From NCBI GenBank assembly GCA_000827265.1, contig KN834812.1:143790-207789 (forward strand): DNA of 64,000 nt, given 5' to 3'. Source of the stretch: Collybiopsis luxurians FD-317 M1. Taxonomy: Eukaryota > Basidiomycota > Agaricomycetes > Agaricales > Omphalotaceae. The notes beneath the pieces were generated by a model that saw only the letters and a list, made by a program, of their open reading frames with translations, was not told the DNA's origin and did not search any database. The translations under genes and the position numbers were made by a program. Below are positions 1-8,977 of this stretch, piece by piece; within the stretch, counting starts at the first letter, position 1; each line of letters begins with the position of its first letter.

Positions 1-567
1 GAATTATGCAGAGGTTTTCACTTTTTCCATAAATCACATGATGAGTTCACTGTGAACTGTCTACAATCAAAATCATTTTCCCATGGTCAAAATATGCACA
101 ATATTATTATAACCTATTGTATGTATACTATGTACATATGTATAGACTTTGTATTATGCAAATATACTGTTCTGGAGTATGCTAAGTCAATGCAAAGCTT
201 ACATTAATATATTGGACTGTACTTAAAGTGTGATAACTGAGTATGAAAACTGAAGTAATAGGGAACAATGTATCATTACAAGGACAATACTAAAGTACAT
301 AAGAAGCAGTACAAAAGTGGAATATATAGATTAAAGTAAGTAGAAGAACAGATGAAAGTATATTTTATTATTTCCCATTCATATGTTAAAGCCTGAGGAC
401 ACCTCAAAGATCCCCAGGGATCCTGAGGGAACTTCAGGGATCCTCAGGTTCCACAGGATTAGGGGTGTGTCCTCTGGCACCCTGGGCACCCTATGTAGCC
501 TAGGTCTCCTGAGAAGCCTTAAACAACCTGAGGACAGCCCATGTGTGCCTAGGCTATAGGGCATAGG
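1..567. other. AT-rich intergenic sequence with a CCT/AGG-rich foldback-like stretch at its right end
   Basis: No gene is visible in the first 375 bases, which are AT-rich. From about 380 to 567 the composition changes to repeated CCTCAGG, CCTAGG and AGGGATCC words on both strands, resembling the foldback sequences at 12165-12365 and 12781-12986. I take it as a relic of a related palindromic element. Its right end coincides with the start of the segmental duplication. Confidence 0.4.
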
Positions 568-1321
568 CTGAACACCAAGTACAGTGTCCTTACACCCAGG
601 GATGGGAATTGATGTATGTTGAAATGGAAAGTCTGTAGATGTAAGTTGCTGTTGCACAAATGATGTCAGCTTAGCCTACAAAATAATGGGTAAGACAAGG
701 AGAAGGAAGAAGATAGATACTTATACATTCCAATGCTTTTTCTGCCCATGTGTGGTTTGCAGGTTTGGGGTTGATATCTTAGATTCACTACAAATTTTCT
801 TTGCAAGGATTGACTCTCCAAAGGTCACAAGAACAGGGTCGGTCTGTGTAAGTAGACCATTCAGATAGGACAGGATAGGATATTAAATAATTCTGGGGAG
901 GTCCAATTCCTGAACAACTTGTTTACCATACTACTATTCATTACAATACTTCCATTGTACAATGTACAGCTATGGAACACACACTCCTATTACAGGGGGG
1001 CAAGATACACACTTGACATGGATGAGATACTAGCCAAGGATTAGCTCACACCCCTCATGATGTATTCTTCCCTGCCTCAGACATGCATCCTGAAGAACAG
1101 GTGTTCATACTATTACCCAATGGAAAAGGAAGGGCTCCAAAGAATGTCAGGCTAAAACCAAACTTCCAATACAGGTGTAACCACATTGCAACCAAAGGTC
1201 AGGAAAGCTTGGACCACTCTAAAAGCGCACCTTCCTTACTAACAGAGGCAAAAACCTACATTACCATGTGTGAATTGGTGCGCCAACAGTCCTGGGTGAA
1301 GCTGAGCAACTCCTGAACTTA

Positions 1322-2500
1322 AAGTCTATTGCCTTGCCAAGGAATTTCAGTGCTGTAGAAGACCTAAAGAATGTCATAAAACAACTTCGCCAATGGTTCA
1401 GTGACCTTTCTGTCCCCTAACAACACTCTAAAAAGATCCCAAGGATCTGTAAAAGCATGGGCATATTGTGGGATCTCTCTAATGACTGTCTTTATGAATA
1501 AATTTCCTATCTGAATCAACCCTATATTCCCTTTACACTCAAACAGTGCATGAGCTGGATACTCATCTTGTTGCTTAAAAATGGCATAGTCTTCTATGTC
1601 TAGGCAATGCAGGCCTGTTTTGTTCATTGCACTGCAAATGCTCAATTGCCAATTGATAATTACCTGTGACTATCTGTATCAAGCCTTTTCAATGATGGCC
1701 AGGTGGGACTCGCAGATAATGTCAGAAAGCTAAGACCTGCATTGTCAATTTTTTCAGTTTCCTGTCCTATTCCATCCTTCCCTTCAATGAGTCTGCTGTC
1801 CTAGGGCCTGTCATTAGTCTATCCTGCAAATTGCACTTCATAGACTTCTCCACTTTATCCATCATATTTGCAAGTGTCCAATTGTCAGATCTTCAAAACA
1901 AGGAATATTCCAGTACACAGAAATAGGAAGGTTTCCCAACACCTGGCAAGTTTTCATAATACTGTACCTCTTACAAAAAAAAAACAAATTTCGGCGGCGC
2001 CTACGGGCACTTAACAATATTTTTTTGCCGAAACCACGCCAAATTTTCATAAAGTCCCGAGTCCCCAGGGTGCTTACAAAAATATTTTTTTGTATGAGGT
2101 GGTCACACTTGCACCCCCTTACTAAGTGGTCGAAATGGTACAGTAATAGCATCATTTCCATCCTGAGCCAGTTGATAAGCTTCTTGAAAGGCGTTCCATG
2201 CCAAGTGATTATGTGGGAGCTGAACAAGATATTGCATATTCTTCAGAAGCAGAAGAACTCTTTTATATCTTATAGGCTGTATTCTAGTCTCAGTAAATAG
2301 TAATTCCAAAGGAGAGTGTTTTGTTGAAAAAGAACTCTTTTTAAAAACTTGTGTTATATGTCTTCCAGATCTTTTCTCTAAGTATCCAATTTATCTGGAA
2401 TGATCTCTGCTCCGTTTTTCGAATATGCATCAACGTGCCCAAAGTACAACCTGATTAAGTCCCAATTCATGTCCTTGCAAATAGTGACAAAGTAATGTGG
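1322..2500 (-). mobile_element. Non-LTR (LINE) retrotransposon 3' remnant, duplication copy 1
   Basis: Minus-strand translations in several frames match the C-terminal part of basidiomycete LINE polymerases. There is a stretch ending in EIPQYAHAFTDPWDLFRVLL (about 1420-1480) and, further up, the post-reverse-transcriptase region (HVDxYxKNGA, LEDIxHKFLKRVLFQ, PxRYKRVLLLLKNMQYL). The reverse transcriptase core and any upstream ORF are missing, so it is 5'-truncated, as is usual for LINEs. Frames are broken by stops and shifts, and a 182 bp element is inserted at 1962. The equivalent in copy 2 (19317-20294) reads better. Dead. Confidence 0.65.
1962..2143. mobile_element. 182 bp inverted-repeat element (MITE-like) flanked by TA/TAATA
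   Basis: The element starts CTGTACC and ends GGTACAG, a 7 bp terminal inverted repeat, and is bounded on both sides by TAATA (1957-1961 and 2144-2148). It contains the word cttacaaaaa twice and no ORF. It sits inside the LINE remnant and is absent from the corresponding place in copy 2, where taata-ag-taata is found instead. A TA target with a two-base leftover fits Tc1/mariner-like behaviour; a 5 bp duplication is the alternative reading. The short inverted repeat makes the superfamily uncertain. Confidence 0.6.
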
Positions 2501-2828
2501 CACTCATGGCTATGACACTTGTGGCTAACTAGCCCAAATGACGGGAGGGGCATTTACCACTTGGATGGGTGCTTTTTATGATGGCTAGTGAGACTTACCG
2601 GTATAGATTCTGTAGCAGTAAAAGATTCCTATGATAAAGTTATTGATACACTAAAAAAGCGTGGCTTTAGCTCAACAAGGTCCATCTCGGGATTGAATTA
2701 TTGTACGGAAAGCAGCACGAGAGTCTTGGGGGAAAAAAAGATACAGTGTCGATAGCTCGCGTTAAATGGACTGGGTGAGAGACGGGAGGTGAAAGCATAC
2801 GTTCATCGCCCTACGACGCGCCAATTAG

Positions 2829-3600
2829 TCAGATTTTGTAGAAATTCATTTCCTCTCCCTGTACTTGAGGAGTGATGCATACGTACGAGGTTATCTTGTT
2901 GATTACATTGACGTAGGCAAGCAGAATGTTCAAGTACTGATCAATTGTCAAGACGCGGAAATCGATGTTTGCTCCAAAGCCGCAAATGAAGGCTTTCGTA
3001 ATCCTAATAGTAACAATTAGGAAATTGAGTATGAGATGTTGGGAAAGAGAAAGAGAACGCCAAGTTGAAAGGAAAGGACGTACCATAATCCACCGACCTG
3101 TATGAATCATACATAAGTACCAGTACCATGTTTTTTTTTGGAAGTTTTTCCAAGCTTAGTCAATTTGGAAAATAGACACACACACAACATGATGTTGTAT
3201 ACTTTGAGTCACTGGGATATCCTCGGAAGTAGGAATACGCCTAAACAGTTGTGATTCCGTATGGGAGAAGGAGATTACGGTTCCGGTGTGGATAGCGATG
3301 GAGTCGCTTTTGGTGAGGAGGGACATTTGGCGAACGAAGGGGGAGAGGGAGGAGATGATGTCGTTACAGTAACAGTATGTGGATTAGAAGGAGAGCGTTT
3401 GAAGGATATCCAAGGCGGAGAGGGTGCTTGCATACGCAAGGAGAAGATGGTAGAAGGGAGAAAGGTTGACAGTACCCGGGCGGCGGAGGCGGGGGCATTG
3501 ACAGAGTGGCGGAACGGATGTTTCGAGGAGAATGAACCTCCTTCTCAAAATGAAATGAGAAGTTTCCGCTGGTCAGCTCCATATCTGGTCCAATATTGAC
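2829..3600 (-). pseudogene. Broken fragment of a multi-pass membrane protein gene (DUF6534-like), copy 1
   Basis: The minus strand around 3200-3260 reads like the first transmembrane segment of a common basidiomycete membrane family (pattern YGIxTVxAYSYFRGYP), but here with an in-frame stop after TV. Downstream, towards 2829, lies a hydrophobic open stretch containing CGFGANIDFRVLTIDQYLN, which I cannot place in the family. No complete set of seven membrane segments can be assembled. The plus-strand open frame over 3261-3599 is most likely just the complement of this Pro/Ser-rich stretch. The family assignment is tentative. Confidence 0.35.
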
Positions 3601-3978
3601 TGGTACAGTATTATCTCGACATTACAACTTATGGGCGGGCGAGTCTGCTTGATGTGAGCTATTTTTAGCGCGTAAGAAATAATATACTTGGCAATTCAAT
3701 ACTTAGTACTACGGCGCAGTAAATATCTTGTTCGCAATCACTGGGAAACGATCAGCTGAAGATTCAAACGGAGACAGGGCGGTTTTCTAAAGACGTATAC
3801 CACAGCTAGGGTGATCACTGCAGGGGGAGGAAGGACGGCTGCCAGGCACTGGGCGGCAGAGATTAGCCGGCGCGCGGGAATGAATGAATCGGTCTCCTCG
3901 TTCCCTTCTTCGACCACCACCACCACCACTACGGCTTCCAATCATTATTTTCGCAAGTCTCTAAAACTTACGCCTTCT

Positions 3979-5273
3979 ATAAAACACGGAGCTTGTTCAC
4001 GTCACTATTCCGTTCCTTGGACGACTTTCAACGAATTCGTGACGATTACAGTTACGAATTATATTCTAATAATGAAGACGATTCACATTCTCTACTCTCT
4101 ACGTCGCTCATCTTCTCACCGCTCATACGTGTTTGAAGATCACGTTTGGTCAAAGTCCCCTCTGCCATATACGCTCTATGACTTTGCCCTTCCCCTGTCT
4201 CGTATCCCCATGAACGTATTCATCTCCGGTCCCTCTGCCAGTGGAAACTTGTGTGGTGATCGATTCTGAGGGAAAAATACTTTTTGATTTCGAGTGAGTA
4301 TGCCTTTTATCTAACCTAATTCGTTCTATACTAACGCATCCGTCCATGCTTTTCGTCACGAAACGCGTCCTGCCTATCTTCACCTCCCTCCTCGAGTCCC
4401 CCATCTTAGCCAACTTTGCCTGGTCGCTCCTCGTGCTGTCAGCCGTAGCCAGAATTTCGCCATTCTCCAACCGGACGACCTAAGCGATCTCTATCCCTCC
4501 CACCGCTTCCCTCATTACCTGCATCCTCATCGTCGTTATCACAGCATCCATCAAACCCGAACCGCCGACCCCAATCCGGGGTACTCTCAGGTGTCGTCGC
4601 GGTCCATCTCCGATGTGGAGACTACTCGCGCCACTGTTATTGTCTCGTAGGCTGGGACGACGAGTACATGGGTGTGAACCAGTACAAAGGGCTCCCGGAT
4701 CGATTCGATCCTGATGCGTATCTGAGGGAACACTGGTTCCACTCCTCTGGATATGGGTCTGGAGAGGAAGGACTGTCGTCTATGAGGAGGAATTCCTCCT
4801 CGTCGACGTCGACGTCTTCAGGTGGATCTTCCTCCACTGGGCCGATCGTAGCGCCCCATAGGACGACAGAGGAAAATTCGATATTGCCGCCGTATTGTAT
4901 ACAGCATTGTTCACCTGAGATTCCGGAGAGGCTGAGGCAGGTGAGGTCGGAGTATGAGATGTCTTCCTCCTCCCCCCATTATCATCATCCTCATCCTCAT
5001 CTCGAGCATCCACCACCACCTACCCCTCCTCCTCTTCCTCTACCTCGTCGTCGTCGTCGACACAGACAAACAACTACAATCTCAAACGCATCTACCTCCT
5101 CTCGAATGGCCGGGGCTTTTGGCTTTCCTCGTTGACGAAGGCGCTCAAGGCTGATGGGTGGGAGGAGGTGAGGCACGGGGGGGAGTTGGAGATGGATATG
5201 GCACAGAGGCATGTTTGTATGGCGGTGGATATGGCGATTGCGGAGAAGGCGGAGAAGTTTATTGGGAATGGGG
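3979..5273 (+). pseudogene. O-fucosyltransferase-like glycosyltransferase pseudogene (copy of 22017-24429)
   Basis: This aligns with the intact gene at 22017-24429, but the start codon is ATA (3979-3981) where the intact copy has ATG. A deletion of about 420 bp at about 4122 removes the membrane anchor and the first intron. A second deletion of about 183 bp at about 4240 removes much of exon 2. The remaining parts are recognisable: the segment starting SKSPLPYTLYDFAL, the MGVNQYKGLPDRFDPDAYL region and the KALKADGW-type donor-site region, though the frames are shifted relative to each other. The segment carrying HLRRGD in the intact copy is also altered. The final exon is missing because the duplication stops in the preceding intron. 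It cannot encode a working enzyme. Confidence 0.85.
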
Positions 5274-5280
5274 TGAGTTT

Positions 5281-6779
5281 CTGTCGAGCCCAATTCCGAC
5301 CCTGACCTTGCACTCATACAGCAATATACAGCCGAATCTGTCGATCCCAACAACGAAGATCCTTGTCCAGACCAAAAATGAACAGGCTCTCAAATCTCCT
5401 CGCGCCTTAACCTCCTTTTCTTCCAAGCCCTACACATCGAAGAGTCGTCATGCAACGAGATCTCATCCACCCTCCCATAGGCACCACGCTCCCTCTGCGC
5501 CGACTGTATATCAGACTGAAAATGATTCTGGAAATGACCAAGACCTCGCTCCTGGAGCTACTTCTGCTCGCTTGCTATTGTATTCCACGCCGGCCAGAAC
5601 ATCCCCTCCTCACCAAGGCGACTGTTACCTTCACAAGACTCTGAACGGGATGAATCTCGCCGAATCTTGCCTTCCACTGCCAGGCTCGACAATGAAGAAG
5701 ACGACGTCCCTGAGTCGCCAAGTTATCAATTTCCACGCAAGTGTGGAATATCGCCGGAAGATGTATTGATGGACTCGCCGAAGAAACGATCACGGCCCTC
5801 ATAGATATTCTATGGTGTATCTCTCGCTCTCTGCTAGTGCTACTTGCTCCTGCTTTTGTGATTTGGAATCCCTGCTCGGACTGTAATCTGGACTATTGTT
5901 TATGTATTGCATTTATAGATATGTGGATAAGGTATTCGTGGAAGAATGATATTGAACTGGATCTCCACCACTTAGCATGGACTGTGAGCAGCAGCGACCA
6001 ATCGTATCAGTTAGAAATTTCAGTACATTTATGTGTATCAATGCGAGGCGCAACGGACCGGACCTGGCTGATGACTGGTAATGATATCGAGAGCATCTAG
6101 AGAGGAACAGAGTGCTGTAAACACCGAAAACAGCTAATGTAAAAAGATAAAACTCAAAACGGTTCTTCCGGTGGCCGTTTCCCCCGTTCCAAATAGGAGG
6201 TAGAAGGAGGAAGGAAAATCGAATCTTGCCCGTGTCGTCCTCGAGCTACATAAGCCTCAATTTCTACAAATCCAATAGGTTTGCCATACTAAGTGCATAC
6301 CAAAGTTAGAACGCAGAAAACTCGAAGCGCTGCGGCATGCAACGCATCCACGTACAGCTATCAATATTAAACCTATCGTTTATGAATAGTATTTCTCGTT
6401 ACGCGATACATATTCACACATATATTTAGACAGTTCGTTGCGTGATAGGAGGGTATCGACGATGCAAGGTGAGAAGGTAGAGGAGAATCACCTGTACAGA
6501 AAGAAAATTGGACACAGATGCGGATACAAAAGCCAATGCCAATGCGAACATAGTATAGTATTGTACCACAAAAGAAAGATATCACATCATAGGAACAGGA
6601 ACAAACAGGGTCTAGAGCCAGTGAGAGCGAAGCAAATATGCAAGAAAAAGGCATCAAGCAAGCTCGAGCATCTAGTGATAGACGAACAGATGGAGAAACA
6701 CGACCCGCACATCCACACGCACATAGGGAGAGAGGAAGAAAAGAAAAATTTCCGGCCAAACAATCACACATCGTCAACC
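5281..6779. other. Region between duplication copy 1 and the next gene; weak coding signal only
   Basis: Immediately after the duplication breakpoint, 5370-5790 has fairly GC-rich sequence with coding-like stretches in different frames. One starts MNRLSNLLA at about 5378 and stops at once; another contains the acidic run DNEEDDVPESPSYQFP around 5690-5740. This may be a broken gene, but I do not recognise it and cannot join the pieces. From 5800 to 6779 I see no gene. Confidence 0.3.
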
Positions 6780-7845
6780 TCATACCTCCTTCGCCTGGGC
6801 CAACTCAAAGTTTAAAAACTTCTTAAAACACCCAACAGCCTCACCCCCTGCACCGTGGGTAAACCAAGCCTCGAGAGGACTGGTATGATTCGATTCCGGC
6901 TCTGGCAAGGAGGAAGCGGTAAGGGAGGTAGCGCCGGCTCGCGCTCGGTAGGGACAGGTGGAAGAGGCCTATGACCACAATGAATTGTCGCTGTTGTTTT
7001 GGCCAAACGCGTCATCTCCATCGTACCCGTACCCGTCTTTCTCTTCGACCTGTTCGCTACCCTCCTCCTGCGGATACACCAAATGAACAGGGACCTCATC
7101 TCCCAAGATCCTCTTGATCCTATTCGTCTTTGCGAGACGCATGTTGCTGGAGGGAAGGATGGTGAATAATGGAGGAGGAGGGTCAGAGATAGATAGAATG
7201 AGGCGCTGGAGGAACGGTCTCCAGCAGCAAGGGCGGTGGTGGTGGAAGTGGTAGTGGGAAGTCGGATGAAGTACTGCGTGTCGACTTTTAGACTTGATTC
7301 ACCCATACCGTTATCGTCGTCGTCACTGTCCAGTGACGATGATGACGAGGACCGGGAAATAGGTGGGGCAAGGCAAAGAAAGGGTTTGGAGTCATTGGTG
7401 GAATTGAGTAGGGATAGATCGTCGGTATCGCAAGTACGCAAATGGTGGCCGGTGGTACAGGAAGCAGGAGAAGAGGTTCGGGAGGAGGACAGACTATAGG
7501 TGGTACCGGTACCATTATCAATGGTTTTGAGCCTGGAACTGGAAGAGGCGGTTGAATCGATAAATCATTTTCATTGAAAGCAGTTTTCTTCGTCAGAGCT
7601 ATCTATACAGGATTCTCTCTCAAAAGTAAAGAATAGTCCAAGAAGAGAAAGACTTACGAGTAAGAATATCGACTAGCTGCGGTGTTATACCAAGAACAAG
7701 AACGAGCTTCTTTGTCTGCCAGATAAGCTGAAGCGCGCTGCTGTGAAGCGCATTCTTGGCCGGTGGAAAGTCTAAAGATGACTTTTGCGATGGCGGATGT
7801 CGAGCCATGTTCGAATTCAAGTCTGAGGGATGATAGTGAAGGCAC
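6780..7845 (-). pseudogene. Unrecognised two-exon gene, probably broken by a frameshift and an internal TAG
   Basis: A start at 7845 opens a reading frame beginning MPSLSSLRLEFEHG that runs to a good donor (GTAAGT, near 7660). The next exon is Ser/Thr-rich with an acidic DSDDDD patch. Its frame drifts into low-complexity Pro/Leu, while a different frame from about 7230 reads convincingly as protein: MRLAKTNRIKRILGDEVPVH, then an acidic Gly/Asp tail. That frame hits TAG at 6971-6969 and then continues as SPLEAWFTHGAGGEAVG and CFKKFLNFELAQAKEV to a natural stop at 6780. The likely explanation is one indel in the repetitive CCA/CTT stretch near 7220 plus a CAG-to-TAG change, or an unusual splice pattern. 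The family is unknown to me; it looks like a cytosolic hypothetical protein common in basidiomycetes. Confidence 0.4.
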
Positions 7846-8977
7846 AGGTGGGATAGAAAGAGAAAGGCTGCATGCTAGCTGAACTGAGATCGTAGAAAGA
7901 CACGAAGAAAGTTAGTTTCGGTCAAAATTCTCACGGAACACAGTGTAGTGAATAGCCATACAATCTTATCTAATCTTATCTATAGCTTGACTAGCGTATC
8001 TAATTAGACTTTCTATGATTCATTGTTACTACTCATGTATATCTAAGGCTATATCCTCAAGCGCCTACCTCCAAGTCCCTAACTTCTGCGTCATGTTAGA
8101 TTCACATCACTCTAGCACTACACACAGAGTCATACAGGTGAGGGAATCTCTTTGGACCACGCACTTCGCCAACGAAAGACTGAAAAAGTGTCAATCAGTC
8201 AACAGCATCATTTCTATGACGGCGGATTTCTTTCAAAATTCCATGCCATCTATTGATGGAATGTGAGGCATTGAATCTCCGTTCTCCATTGATTTGGCGT
8301 CTGCTATTCAGGAGTCGCTGTCAATTGTCCGGCGGTTATCCTCTGCTCTCCGGCGATTGATGTCGGTTCATCTGCTGGCGTCCAAGAATTTTGATCGAAA
8401 TCTACTCTCATACATTTCGCTTTTTGATCACCGTCATGAACCGGCGCATCGCTATAAGCCACGGTCGTCTACCAAGGACTGCTCCGAGTCGAGTACGTTG
8501 ATCTCCTTTAGATGCTTCCAGTATACCGAGTGAGTGTACATCTCAAGAGTTCGTTTTCGGTGCAAGCTCTTTCTGTCCTTACCCCTACCTTGGACTTTGA
8601 TAGTCTGCAATCAGTTTCGACAGCAGGTTGAAGAGTCCTCAGAACATGCACATTGTCCGATCCAACAAAAAGCGACAACGATTACTCATGTGACAAGTGC
8701 TGCAAATTATAATTCGACTGTACCGTATGCGGGAGTTAAGCTGTAGTTGTGCCGTGCGGTTCCCACAATCATTTTAAATTATTGTAGCCGCAGCGCGTAC
8801 AACTGTCATAACCAATGCAGAAGGTATATAGTTGTGACATCTGACATCTGATCGAGCCAATGCTCTGGGCTATTGTATCGGGCGACAGCGTGCGGTACTA
8901 ACGAGGTTCTCACGTTATCACTATTAAAGCAATCAGATGCCCTTCACATCTTGAACACGAACCGCCATCATCCACCC
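7846..8977. other. Intergenic region upstream of the NB-ARC/TPR gene
   Basis: Only short unrecognised open frames occur here. A run of taatcttatc words lies at about 7963-7985. A divergent promoter region for the minus-strand gene (start 7845) and the plus-strand gene (start 8978) would have to lie here, but no motif is distinctive. Confidence 0.4.

Larger units (their letters stand above)
568..5280. repeat. Segmental duplication, copy 1 (decayed partner of 18564-23911)
   Basis: From the word ctgaacacc at 568 to the donor gtgagttt ending at 5280, this sequence follows 18564-23911 almost base for base (very roughly 90-95% identical by eye), in the same orientation. It contains a LINE 3' remnant, a membrane-protein fragment and a fucosyltransferase pseudogene. 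Relative to copy 2 it carries one extra 182 bp element (1962-2143) and lacks several blocks: about 0.17 kb upstream of the fucosyltransferase gene (around 21570-21760 of copy 2), about 0.42 kb of its first exon and first intron, and about 0.18 kb of its second exon. The right breakpoint falls just inside the last intron of the fucosyltransferase gene, so the last exon is absent. The LINE is in both copies, so the duplication is younger than that insertion. Confidence 0.9.

Noticed and set aside
3261..3599. Plus-strand open frame rich in Gly/Glu (also at 21009-21338) as a gene
   Set aside because: It is the complement of a Pro/Ser-rich stretch on the minus strand where a membrane-protein fragment can be read; no domain or splice support on the plus strand.
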